This document shows, piece after piece, positions 1 to 11,277 of a stretch of DNA of 64,000 nucleotides. Location of the stretch: the NCBI RefSeq assembly GCF_030052815.1, contig NC_079507.1, forward strand, positions 18,250,141 through 18,314,140, given 5' to 3'. Both the position numbers and the translations under genes were made by a program. Source of the DNA: Hevea brasiliensis (lineage: Eukaryota; Streptophyta; Magnoliopsida; Malpighiales; Euphorbiaceae). Within the stretch, counting starts at the first letter, position 1. Each line of letters starts with the position of its first letter. Under the pieces are notes generated by a model that saw nothing but the letters and a program-made list of their open reading frames with translations, was not told the origin of the DNA and made no database searches.

Positions 1-2267
1 TTTGGAATTGGGTATGTAAATGGGGTATGTTCATGTGGTTAAATGATGCAAATGGACTTTGGAAAATTCTGTATTATAGTGTGCATATTGAGAATGGTTA
101 CAAGCTGTACAAAATGACCAAAAATGTGTTGTTAAATGTGTTAATGGTAAGGTACAAACCAGAATTGGCATAAAGGAAGTAATTTGGTAAGTATTGAATA
201 TGTAATTGGTAAGTGATGAAGAGTGTGCAGTAGGGCAGTGTATGTTTTGGCTTAGAACCTTAAGTTTATGACTCCAATTGGTATGAGACCAATTGGAGGT
301 GAAACTAGGCACAAAATGTGCCAACTCTCATGAAGGAAGCTTACCTAAATTCTGCCTAGAAGGTGACTTGAAAAATGACCAAATCCGGATTAGTGACTTG
401 AAAGCCTGACAATTTACCATTTGGGCAGTAGTTAGTGTTTTGATCATAACTTACTCAAAACAGGTCCAATTGACCTAAAATTTTTACCATGAATATTTAG
501 ACATAGATCTAAAATTCTTATGAAGACACCAAAGCCCAGAAATGGCCAGAACCAAGCCAAATAGCTTGCACAAGTTCAAGTACCAAAACTGGCTAAACCA
601 AAAGTGACATAAAAATGACCTAAAGTTACCATTTTAGTGCATTCTGTCCAGCATAACTTGGTCTACACAACTCAGAATGACCTGAAATTTTGCCCTGAGT
701 GCAATAAGACATAGACCTACAAGTTTGTAATTTGGACTGAAACTCAAAAACCGAGGAAACAAGGTTGTCCGGCTAGGTCAAATTAGTATACCGAAATCTA
801 ACAAATTGCAATATACTTGAAAAGTGAATTTGGTAACATGTACCAAAACTAAAAGGCTATAAAATATGACATATGGGCAACATTAAACCTAATTCACCTA
901 GAGTGCATCGAGGGTCAACATTTTAGGTTGACTAAGGAAAATAATGGAATTTAATAAATTAATTATTAAGCCTTATTGTTGGAGACAGTTTAAATAAGTA
1001 TTGAAACACTTCAAATTGTGTGTTTCAGTTAGCAAAGACTCAGGGAAGGGGAAGAAAACACTGAGTCAGGACCAAGAGACATTTATTAGAGGTTTGTGCA
1101 CAACAGTTATTTCTTTTGAATTTTTCAATTGAAATAAATTATGACTATTTGTATGTTATTATTTTAAATTGTGGAAATTTGTTTGAATGGATATTTGATG
1201 GATACTTATTGATTGAAAAATATTGCAAACGGTTTGAAACTATAACTATCATGTATATTTGATTGAATTCCTCGCTAGCTTGTCTAGTGGGACGAATTGA
1301 CTTTGAATTCCCTCTCTGGCTAAAGTGTTGAGGTGTGTGCCTGTTGAGCACGAATAGAATGAGTACTCATATTATTGCTAGCTAGCTATGTTATTTCTCA
1401 CTAGCCATCGGCTTTTGGGATGAATTGGACTTTGGAACATGATTAAGCTGTGTGTATGATTTATTGATATTTATTGTGATATTGTGAAATGGAGTTTAAA
1501 TTCTTAATGACATTCACTGTCTTTGAATTTAACTATGGTTTTAAGTACCCACTATTTATACGACTTATGATTTATGATTTAAAGTTGTATTTTGTTAATG
1601 TTGTGCACCACTGAGACATTGGCTCGATGTAGCTTTCATTGCTATCGCAGTAGACAGATCGACAGAGTGAGACTAAGGCTGCTAGTGCTACATTGAGAGT
1701 TCATTGGGTATATTGAGTATACCATATCTTGCATTTTGTATTGTAATGTATGTTCACTGTATGTATATATTGTTCTTGGTTTTGAGCAGTTGTAAACTAA
1801 AATTGTACATTAAAGTTGTAAACTAAATTTGTAAATTATTTTGGCTTGTAAATATTGTGATATATTTCTTTTATCTCAGATTTTGAAAACACTAGAAAAT
1901 TATTATGGATTCGAGATAACAAATGTTGAGAAACTTATTGTGTTGATTGGATATTGGAGTTTGGGGATTGAAAAAAATATTGGAAGTGCTTTTTACAGGC
2001 TTTTGAAGAACTATTTTATTCAAAATACAGATGGCATTCTGCTAAAATTTTTACAGAAATTATTAATACTTCAAATGTGTTATCTGGTTTCACTTCAGTT
2101 AAAAATTTTTTAACACCTGTAAATAGTGCTCACCACTCTAAAAAGAAGTAAGAAAAGGTTTAAAATCCCTTGTAGTGTATTTAATGGGTTATCAGTAGAC
2201 GAAGTTGGTAATTCATTAGATATACTATGGGATCATGTTATGCCTTACAGAGGGGTAGGTTGTGACA
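1..2267 (+). mobile_element. Tk2 LTR, 3' part (solo or element end), cut by window edge
   Basis: This is the 3' portion of a giant LTR that aligns collinearly with the complete solo LTR at 47112-50793. Shared landmarks are the inverted repeat around 281-307, the 'caccactgagacattg' block near 1609 and the terminus 'gaggggtaggttgtgaca'. It ends at 2267, exactly where the neighbouring sequence becomes minus-strand Tekay pol, so it inserted into that pol gene. The 5' end and its target duplication lie outside the window, so solo and full-length states cannot be separated. No coding capacity is visible; the short ORFs here are noise. Confidence 0.85.
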
Positions 2268-3714
2268 CCTTTCCCGACACTGGCTGTGTTAGCATTGGTG
2301 CCTCTGTCAACATAGCCTTCAACTTCTCAAAATTGGCCTGACATTTGTCATTCCAGTCAAATCTGACATTCTTGTGTAACAGCTTGGTCATTGGAGCAGC
2401 TATTAAAGAAAATCCCTTCACAAATCTTCTATAATACCCAGCTAGCCCTAAGAAACTTCTAACCTCAGTTGTATTTTTAAGAGGCTTCCATTCCATCACT
2501 GCTTCTATTTTCTTGGGATTCACCCTAATCCCATCAACTGACACTATGTGTCTAAGGAATGAAATTTCATTTAACCAGAAGTCACACTTGGATAACATAG
2601 CATACAGCTTCTTTTCTCTCAGGGTTTGCAGAACAATCCTCAAATGCTCATCATGTTCTTCCCTGGTCTTGGAATACACCAAAATATTATCATTAAAGAC
2701 CACTACGAACTGATCTAGGTATGGATGGAAGATACGGTTCATAAGGTCCATGAATGCTGCTGGTGCATTTTTTAGCCTAAAGGGCATCACTAGAAACTCA
2801 TAATGCCCATACCGGGTCCTGAATGCAGTCTTTGGCACATCTGCATTCTTCACCCTCAACTGATAATACCCTGATCTGAGATTAATTTTGGAAAATACTC
2901 CTGCTTCCTTCAACTGATCAAACAGATCATCAATTCTAGGCAACGGATATTTGTTCTTTACTGTCACTTTATTCAACTGCTGGTAATCAATACATAACCT
3001 CAAAGTCTCATCTTTCTTTTTTACAAACAGCATTGGAGCTCCCCATGGTGACACACAAGGGCGTATAAGCCCCTTATCCAGTAACTCCTGCAACTGGATT
3101 TTCAGTTCCTTCAATTCTGTGGATGCCATCCTATAAGGAGCAATAGAGATTGGTGCTGTACCCGGTAGTATCTCAATAGCAAATTCGACTTCCCTTTCTA
3201 GTGGCAAGCCAGGCAATTCTTCAAGGAACACTTCTGGGAAGTCTCTTATTATGGGTATGTCACACAGATCTGGCTTAGCCTGCCTAGTGTCCACCACATG
3301 TGCTAGGTAGGCTTCACAGCCTTTTCTCATCAGTTTTCTTGCAACTGTGGCTGAGATGACATTAGATAAGAAATCTTTCCTTTCCCCCACAACTGTGGTC
3401 TCAGTAGCTTCAGAAGTTTTCAAAGAAAGTCTCTTCAATTTACAATCAACCATTGCCTGATGACGTGACAACTAGTCCATTCCCAAAATCACGTCAAACT
3501 CATGGAAAGGCAACTCAATCAGGTCTGCCAAGAATTCATACCCCTGAATCCTTAACGGGTAACCCTTGTACACTTTGTTCACCACTACACTATGGCCCAA
3601 TGAATTAGTGACTAGAATGTCTTGGTCACTTTCCCCTACTAATATCCCCCTTTCTACGGGTAGGTTGATGCAGATGTATGAATGAGTGGATCCTGGATCC
3701 ACCAATGCATGCAC
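2268..3714 (-). pseudogene. Tekay pol fragment: protease and reverse transcriptase (broken)
   Basis: Two adjoining open stretches, 3472-3714 (80 aa) and 2268-3471 (about 400 aa), are separated only by an in-frame TAG where the intact copies at 30581-32350 and 37577-39259 read through. The first carries the aspartic protease site (DPGSTHSY). The second carries the PR-RT linker and the RT palm up to the start of RNase H, where the Tk2 LTR cuts it. The RT catalytic motif, FIDD in the other copies, reads FNDN near 2684-2695, so one of the two catalytic aspartates is lost and the enzyme would be inactive. The last residues of the apparent ORF below 2268 come from the inserted LTR. Confidence 0.85.
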
Positions 3715-4998
3715 AGATGTATTGTAGAGGGAGAACGTACCCCTGATGACATCCGGGGACTCTTACTCCTCCTGAGCTCTTATGGCATAGGCTCTGGCAG
3801 GTGCTCTGACCTCAGGCCTCTCTGCTGGCTTAGATGCAGGTCTCTGTGATGGTCCCACTGCCTCATATTTGCTAGATTTCCTACCCCTTTAAGGTACAGG
3901 AGCAGGTCTGTCTACTTGTATTGGAGCAGCTGTAGCACTTCTACGTGGACAGTTCCTTAACTGATGCTCTATTGACCCATACCTTAAGCAAGCAACCGTC
4001 ACTCTCCAACACTCCCCCTTATGCCACTTTAGGCAATGCGGACATGCAGAAGATGCTGGGGCTGGTCCTCTGAACCCTGTCCTTAGAGAGCTACCCACTG
4101 ATGGTGTGGACTGACCTCTCCTAGGTGTGAACTGTGGCCTGGGCCCCTGGGACTGACCCTGACCTTGAGGCTGACCTAAACTCTATGCAGGTAAACCTTT
4201 GAACTTCTTTCCTAGTGCAGGAGATGAGCTAGACTAAGCCGAGCCCCTCTTCTGCTGTCTCTCTCTTCTAGTCTGCTCACTTATTCTAACTTTCTCAACT
4301 TTTAATGCAGCTTCCACTATCTTGGTGAAGTCTGTGATTCCCAAGGCAATGATCATTATCTTTATGTTGTCATTTAGTCCCTCTTCAAATCTTTTACACC
4401 TTTCAGCCTCATTAGGGACTATCTCCCTTTCGTAATGGCTCAGTCTGACAAATTCCTTTTCATACTCTGCCACTGTCAGCTGTCTCTGCCTCAGGTTAAT
4501 GAATTCTCTTCTTCTCTCTTCTAGGTATACACTAACCATATACTTCTTCTTGAAATTTGAGAGGAAGAAGTCCCAAGTTATTAGTTCTGGCTACACTTCA
4601 CTAGACACTGTATCCTACCATTGATAGGCATCATCTTGCAGCAGCTTCTAGGTTTTGCTCTGGAGTGCAGTGGAGTTGTTTTAAAACCTTTCCTATTCTG
4701 TTCAACCAGTTTTTGGCTGAAACAGAATCATCTTCTCTCTTGCCAAAGAAATTCACTGCTCCAAATTTTCTTAATCTTTCTAGATGTGATTTCTACTTGG
4801 AGGAGGTGGTGGTAGTGGCATTACCCCAGCCATTTGTCTAAAGAACTCGGCCATTTGCTGGAACATGGCATGTGGAGGCTGAGTAGGCTCTGCTGGAGCT
4901 GGTGGAGCAGGTTTTCCCCTACCCCCAATCTCAGCTGCTGCAGGTGGAGCATGACTCTCCACTTCCTCCTCAACTGCCCTCTGTGATGTGGGGTCCAC
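3715..4998 (-). pseudogene. Tekay gag (broken) with CCHC zinc knuckle
   Basis: This is the gag region of the decayed Tk1-like element. The start, MDPTSQRAVEEEVESH at 4998, matches the start at 40384 in the better copy and is followed by a Pro-rich stretch. The capsid-like core includes EERRREFINLRQRQL at about 4460-4520, and the cysteine-rich part with CLRYGSIEHQLRNC lies at about 3945-3995. The zinc knuckle has lost its second cysteine (CLRY instead of CLRC). There are at least four frame breaks. In intact relatives gag packages element RNA into cytoplasmic particles. Confidence 0.8.
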
Positions 4999-5108
4999 AT
5001 CCTAATCAAAATAACAAAGACAAACAAATCTGCATTAGTGTCACCTCGACTCTTACAAATACAATGCATGGTATAGACTCAATCTAGGCCCAGAAATGCC
5101 TAAACCAT

Positions 5109-5120
5109 GCTTTGATACCA
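5109..5120 (-). other. Primer binding site, initiator tRNA-Met type
   Basis: On the minus strand this reads TGGTATCAAAGC, which is the tRNA-iMet complement TGGTATCAGAGC with one substitution. It lies 5 bp from the LTR end at 5126, the same spacing as in all other Tk1 and Tk1-mini copies here. Confidence 0.8.
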
Positions 5121-5125
5121 CTAAA

Positions 5126-8100
5126 TGTGACACCCCTTACTCGTCTACAGTATAGCCGAGTAAGATCTATCACATAGTGTACCAGAACACCATATTTTAT
5201 TTCAATCATTTTTATTCTTCCTTAATTTATTTTTTTTTTATAGTCATGAAATACAATTTGTGAAATATAGTACATTTAAGTCATTTATTGAAATTATAAA
5301 TTTATTTGAGGTTCCGCAAATTTTATAGAAAATCCGGTAGAATACCGGCTAAAAATGGAGAAATAATTCTTTGGAACCTGTGAAAAACACTTCTAATATA
5401 TTTTTAATCATTCCCAAACTCCATTATATCATCAAAGTCTCAATATTTCTCAACAATACTTCTATTTCTCATTCACTCATTTCACATGATAATCATATAT
5501 AAATTATAAATAAATACTCAATTTTATATTTATAAACACAAATTCCAACTATTTACATTAATACCAAAATATAGTACATGAGTCTCAATTATACATGAGA
5601 AAATAAAAGTTTAATTACAAAACACCAAAATGAAACCTAGTGTCTTACCAATGCACTGAAGTCGGTGAGGTGACACGGATACTATGTAGAACTGTAGATG
5701 GCCTCACCCAGTCTGTGGTCTACTGGGCTCTCTGTCAGTCTCTCTAGAACCTACGTGTGGCAAAAAGCAACGCGCTAAACAATAATGCTTAGTGGTGCCA
5801 ATAATAAAATAAAAGAACTAAAAGATAATAAAGATGCAGTGAATGTATTGATGTCTCATGCAGATAAATTTTTTATAATTATTTATAGTCTTATTTATTT
5901 TGTATTTGTTATATTCATTATTTTATTAAATTTATCAACTTTCATTTTTAGCTACCCAAGTAACCTATACTGGATGACTGGACTGGATAAATGGGTAAAC
6001 TGGCACTGGGTATCAAGTACTTCAGACCGTCACACCATCGGTCACATATGTATCTCCCGGTGTGCAACAGAACAGCTAATAAGCTATAGTAAACATTAGG
6101 CACAAGGCCAAGTATCATCATAGTGTCAGAATGGCTAAAAGCCATAAAATCACAGAATGGCATAATGCCATGTGTAGTACTGCTAACTGAACCCTATTGG
6201 CATGCCAACCTATCCAAACTAATCTTACTAGGTGTGCTAGGGCATGTTACACTTTTAAATTTTATAATTCTTGAAATTGAAGTTTAAGTGTTTCTATTCA
6301 TTTCATTAGTCAACTAAAATGTTGACTTTTGCATAGACAATAGGTGCATTCATTCTAATATTCCCAACATACCACATTTTGTATTCTAAAGCTGTTGGTA
6401 ATGGTTGCCAATACCATTTCAAAGTTTAGTGTTAGTTATTCACAATTTTCAGATTTCAAGAACAAAGTTTACTATTCCGTTGGTCATTTGTACAGCAGGA
6501 ATTTGATAAAATTGTCTTCAATGAAAGTTGTTCCTTATTGTGTCTAGTTACATTTATTTTTTTTAATCACTCCATTTGGAGTTTTGTAGCTCAAGTTATG
6601 GCCTAAACACCATAACTGGCCGAATTGCAAATTTTTCAGAATTTCTGGACAGAACCAAATCTATAGTGTTTTGTACACTAATTGCAGGTCCATTTTTAAA
6701 AATGTTATGGTCAAAATTTTGGTTTGGTTTCTTCACGAAAGTTGTAGGCCTATGTCTCAGCTATCTGCTGGTCAAATTTCAGGTCAATTGGACCTTTCTA
6801 CACTGAGTTATGATCAAATGAATAAATGCTATTCATTTGGTCATTTTGCCCAGGCAGAATGCAAGTCACCCGGATTAGGGCAATTTTTAGGTCAACTTGG
6901 TTTGGTTTTCTGGGCAGGATTTCTTCACCAAAGTTGTTCCATTATGTGTCTAGTTTCATGTCCAATTAGCCTTGCACCAATTGAAACTCTAAAACTCCAT
7001 TTAATGCTATCCAAACCTACCGGACTCACACCCAGTCCTGCAGGTCACCAAGGGCAGCATAACTAATTTCAACTTCAACATCCTTAATCACTTCAATTCC
7101 TCCTCACACACATTCAAATGGTCATTAATTGACCATTACAATGTTAACATACTATTACATGAGCAAACCCTAATGTTGTTCAAGTGTCCCTATTTTTTTC
7201 AAGTTCTTCCATGCATTCCACTTGCATTTCACTTACACAAACATATTCAATCACTCATCTCATACCAAGGGTAGCTCATAACCACTTTGCTATCAAGAAA
7301 AATCATCAAACCCTAACCAACCCTAGCTGTCGAAATTATAAGGGTGCATACACACACATTTTTATGTTGTTTTCTTGCATTTCCTACTTATTTCATGCCA
7401 TTAAACATTAATTAAATCAAAAGTAGTAAGAGTTTGGACACTAACTTCTTTTGCTAACTTTTCCAAGTCTCCAAAACTTCCTTCTTCCTTCTTCTTTTTG
7501 CCGACTAGTGGTTGTTCAAGTTGCAAAAATCAATTTTTAGTGAAGTAAGATTGTGGTTTCAAGGTGAGATGAGGTGGGATTTGAAGCTTGCTTTAAGCTT
7601 CCATGGAGATTGGGTTGGGGAAGGTTTTCGGCTGGATTTGTTGAGGAAGAAAACAGATTGTGTTTTGTTAATTTTTACCTCATTTTACCTCTTTTTAATT
7701 TATTTCTAATAGCTTGTTCAAATGTAATTGGTGGTAGCACTTTTAATGACCTCATGGTGATGTCATAATTGATATTTTTCTCATTTTCTTTTCTTTTCTT
7801 CTCTACTCATTTTCAATTTAATTTTTAGCAATATTTATTCACATTTTATGTTATAATAATTATTTACTTAACTGGACAAGTCGGCCAAAAATCATCTCTG
7901 AAGACGAAATGACAAAAATGCCCTCCGTTTGGCTTAACAGACTAAAATTGTCTGTACCGATTGAAAAATTTTTCTAAGAATTTTCTTGGCATTCTAATGC
8001 CATAGAAACCTCAATGACTCTTCTCTGGAGTCCCAAAAATTATTTTATGAATTTTGTCCCTGGTGTAGGGCTCCTAGTTGCGAGAACCGCAACTTTCCAC

Positions 8101-8307
8101 TGGGTTACCCATCGCTAGGGCACGAGCTCTTTTAACTTGGTTGTATTTTATTTCTAAAATTTTTCCTAAATTTTTCTTATTAATATTTGAGTTAATTATG
8201 GTTCCTCACTTTAGTTTAAATATTTTTCCAGACGTTCTAGCCATCCGAACAGACACCGGTCACCGGAACAGTAGAATGTACAGAATTGCTATAGTGAGGG
8301 TGTTACA
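5126..8307 (-). repeat. 5' LTR of the degenerate Tk1-like element
   Basis: This LTR of about 3.18 kb is bounded by 'tgtgacacc' at 5126 and 'ggtgttaca' at 8307 (TG...CA in both orientations). It is collinear with the Tk1 LTRs at 24670, 32605 and 40512 but more diverged. It carries the same near-tip block with 'accggtcaccgg' (about 8255-8266) and the same internal degenerate modules. The ORFs of 60-130 codons in it (for example 6671-7066 and 8078-8311) recur with changed frames in the other LTRs and are not genes. Confidence 0.88.
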
Positions 8308-8578
8308 CTAGGTGCTTCCTAAAGGTGTCAATTGCATCCATAGTGCATCAAAAAGGTTAGTGCTCAAACTCCTCTTTTAAACTAGGGTTTAAATGAATTA
8401 ATTTGTTAATTCACAATCTTGAATGGCAAACATAGATCATAATACATATTAAAAGTGTTTTAATATGCAATTGAGCATTGAAATTGATTAGGCACATAAG
8501 AGATGTGGCATGATGCATGTAACCCTAGAAGAAAAATTTTGAAATTCAATGCTCTAATAAACTAATCACCATGCTTCC
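8308..8578 (+). mobile_element. Ty1/copia LTR 3'-end remnant
   Basis: This 271-bp stretch is a diverged match to the last part of the copia LTRs ending at 13386 and 20853. Shared blocks include 'gtgcatcaaaaaggttagtg', 'tattaaaagtgttttaata', 'gcatgatgcatgtaaccct' and 'catgcttcc'. It is bounded on the left by the Tk1-like LTR and on the right by the Athila LTR, so both appear to have landed in, or next to, an older copia copy. Confidence 0.7.
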
Positions 8579-8814
8579 TGATACACTTGAATTGTATAGA
8601 TGTTTTTAAAAACATTTGTATGCTATCTCATGGCATTTAGGTAAGTAATCTCATGCATAGTAGTTGATTTCATTAGTTTTTGTAATTTCTATTGTCAAGA
8701 TCTTAATTCCATGTTCTCTGCATCATTTCAGGTATTTTGGTGAAGCACAGAGCATAGGAGTGAAAAAAGAAGCTTAGAGGGATCAAAAGACTTAGAATTG
8801 CTGCTGATACAAAG

Positions 8815-9030
8815 TACACGGGTCATGTAAGCAAAGCCACAGACCCGTGTAACCTTCTGCCAGAAGAAAGTTAGAGAGCCAATGGAGAAACAAAAGTACA
8901 TGGGTCGTGTAATTAGACCCATATAATCTGCATAGACCCGTGTAAGTCTCTGTACCAATGCATGACTCCGCAATTCCGCTCTAGTAAGTTACACAGCCTG
9001 GGGCTGTGTAGCGACGCACGGGTCGTGTAC
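8815..9030. repeat. Cluster of ACACGGGTC / GACCCGTGT inverted motifs in Athila U3
   Basis: At least six direct or inverted copies of a 9-11 bp motif, variants of ACACGGGTCGTGTA, lie within 216 bp upstream of the TATA box. One weaker pair, ACACAGCC/GGCTGTGT, lies at about 8991-9008. The motif is partly self-complementary, so the single strand can fold. Confidence 0.7.
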
Positions 9031-9137
9031 TATGCGACAGCAAGTTTTATAACCCAAATTCCCACTCTTGTTTTCTGATTCAAATCAGACTCCTAAAGCT
9101 TTTTGGAATCAAAATGACTTAACCCTAGAGTAGCCAT

Positions 9138-9147
9138 TATAAATAAA
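9138..9147 (+). promoter_or_regulatory. TATA box of the Athila LTR
   Basis: TATAAATAAA lies inside the Athila LTR, downstream of the U3 motif cluster and about 1 kb before the primer site. This is a textbook plant TATA sequence in a sensible place. The start site itself is not visible. Confidence 0.5.
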
Positions 9148-10135
9148 AGCAAAAAACATCAAAACAGGGAGGACCTTTTTTCTCTTTTGACAGCACCTTA
9201 TTTTTAGGAGTTTCAAAGAGGATTCACCTCTGAAGCCTCACTAGCCATCTTGAGGAGAAGAATATCAGTATCAAGAGAATTTTTTTCAGCCGGAGTTCCA
9301 TAAGATCAAGGCTGTCAACCCTCTTCGGTTATTTCATTCCATTTCCTAAAACGGATGTTTATCGCTTTATTTCTTCTAGACAATTTCTTTTTACTATCTT
9401 TATTTTTGTTTATCATGATATTTGCTGAACTCACCATGAGTGAGTAGTTTTCATATTCTAAAATTTGGAGAGTAATGCTTGTAATCATTGTTATGGATAA
9501 ACATTAAGTTTTAGTTATTGGATTTGAGATTTGTTCCTTGATTTCATTTCTTGTGATCTTAATGCATGCTATGTGTTGGTACCTACTAAGTAATGATTAT
9601 AGATATTAATTAAAGGACTGAAAGGTAAAGATTAATATTAGAAAATCAAGATTTTGAACCTAGGAATTCTGACCTAGACATAGGCTGATACCTTTGTGGA
9701 GTTTCAAAATTGGTCAAAGACCTTAAAGGATTTTAATTAATTTGATCGCCATGAAAGTTGGGTTTATGTTAATTAGGATACACCCTAGGTGCTTTGAGAA
9801 AGGACTTAGGATACCTTAGGATTAATTTCTATTAAGGCAAACAATTCTCAATCCAGTAAATAAACAAGATAACACCATAGTAAAATTCAAGTGTGAAATC
9901 ATAATTTCGGAATTGTTTCAAAATAGATCATTTCGTTTTAAGTTTATCATTTTAGTGTTTAAAATAGACAACTTTCATTCCCTCGTTGTTTGATAGCCTA
10001 AATAGTCAAAATTACTGTGTAAATTGGTACTTACTAATCAAATTCTTTATGGGAATGATACTCTACTCATCACTTTATTACTTGTTAACAATCCGTGCAC
10101 TTGCGAGGGTTGTAAAACTAATGAGACAAGTTTTT

Positions 10136-10152
10136 TGTGCCGTTGCCGGGGA
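10136..10152 (+). other. Athila primer binding site, tRNA-Asp type
   Basis: TGTGCCGTTGCCGGGGA closely matches the complement of the plant tRNA-Asp 3' end, the primer used by Athila elements. It follows the LTR end by a few bases. Confidence 0.8.
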
Positions 10153-10263
10153 ATTTTGGCTTTAGTAATATCGAGCAATAGGCAATTTAGCTGATTTAGG
10201 CAATTATCTTTATTATCTAATTTTATTTGATTTGTTTTATTTTTTTTCCTTTCTCTTAGGTGC

Positions 10264-11277
10264 TTGACCTGGTATATGACCAGAACAAGGCCAGAAGAAG
10301 AAATCTTGGACTGTGATCTGGACATAGATAGAACTCTGAGAGCCATCAGGAGGGAAGGGAAACATCAAGAGCACGATCAAGAAGATCCTGAAATTCTAAC
10401 CATGGTCGATAATAATGACAGACCAAGACTCTTGAGAGACTACAAAGCTCCATCTGTCCAAGGATTTCACCCCAGTGTCACCAGATCTATAGTGGAAGCC
10501 AACAATTTTAAGTAAAAACCAACATGGCTTAAAATGATTCAACAAACTCAGTTCGGAGGTTTACCAACAGAAGATCCACACTATCACCTCCAGTGCTTCT
10601 TTGCCCTATGTGACACATTCAAGATGAAAGGAGTTTCTGATCAAGCAAATAAGACTCAGAGCATTCCCATTCTCCCTTCTAGATAGAGCAAGGAAGTGGT
10701 TACTCTCTCAACCAGCTGGAACATTCACCACTTGGGAAAACCTCTCACAAGCTTTTCTAGCAAGGTATTTCCCACCTACAAAGACAGCAAGACTAAGGCT
10801 TGAGCTCAAAACCTTTAGACAAAAGGAAGGTGAATCACTCTATGACTCCTGGGAAAGATACAAAGACCTGCAGAGGGAATGTCCACACCACGGCATAGAG
10901 GATTGGCTACTAGTGCAAAACTTCTATAATGGGTTACTAGCCTCTACAAGGAGCACAGTTGATTCAGCTATAAAAGGTGACCTAATAGAGAAAACAGTGA
11001 CACAAGCACTTGAACTTCTAGAGAGGGTTGCATTCTATAATTATGAGTGGTCAAGTGAAAGAGGAAATCCAAGGAGAACAGCAGGGGTCCTAGAAGTCGA
11101 TGCCCTAAGTATGATAAATGCCCAATTTGATCAGCTCACAAGGAGGTTTGATAAAATGCAAGCCAATGCAATAAGGATGAATAGTCAACATGAGGACAGC
11201 TATGGAGGAGGATATTCAGAATATAATAGCTTTAATGAACCCTCTATAGAACAGATAAACTATGTGAATAATAGAGG
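10264..11277 (+). pseudogene. Athila gag, N-terminal and capsid part (broken)
   Basis: Pieces at 10264-10515 and 10913-11277, plus frameshifted sequence between them, give an Athila gag. They hold an N-terminal acidic part, a block around FHPSVTRSIVEANNF (about 10465-10510), the retrotransposon-gag core with ARYFPPTKTARLRLEL (about 10761-10808), and then FYNGLLASTRSTVDSA. In the family this is the particle-forming capsid protein. The frame is broken by a TAA at 10513-10515, a frameshift near 10650-10690 and further lesions. It continues in frame across the copia insertion into 20854-21115. Confidence 0.85.
11273..11277. repeat. Target site duplication AGAGG (left) of the copia element
   Basis: AGAGG precedes the copia LTR start and is repeated exactly at 20854-20858 after the 3' LTR. 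Removing one copy restores the Athila gag frame. Confidence 0.95.

Larger units (their letters stand above)
2268..8307 (-). mobile_element. Degenerate Tk1-like Tekay (Ty3/gypsy) element, 5' LTR to RT
   Basis: This is a minus-strand element containing, in transcription order, a 5' LTR (5126-8307), a Met primer site (5109-5120), gag, protease and RT. It is then interrupted at 2268 by the Tk2 LTR. RNase H, integrase and the 3' LTR would lie to the left, outside the window. It is the most decayed Tk1-type copy here: gag and pol are broken by several stops and frameshifts that are not limited to CAG/CTG sites. It abuts a copia LTR remnant at 8308. Confidence 0.85.
8579..10128 (+). repeat. Athila 5' LTR
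   Basis: This LTR of about 1.55 kb starts TGATACAC and ends near GAGACA just before the tRNA-Asp-type primer site. It contains a cluster of ACACGGGTC/GACCCGTGT motifs (8815-9030), then a TATA box (9138), a layout of U3 followed by a promoter. The left boundary is good to a few bases. The matching 3' LTR is not in the window, so the ends cannot be confirmed by pairwise comparison. Confidence 0.72.

Noticed and set aside
6671..8311. ORFs of 60-130 codons within LTRs (for example 6671-7066, 8078-8311, 34201-34545, 35525-35959, 53843-54124, 63194-63580) as host genes
   Set aside because: They lie inside LTRs, recur with changed length and frame in every LTR copy, and show no family motif or codon constraint.
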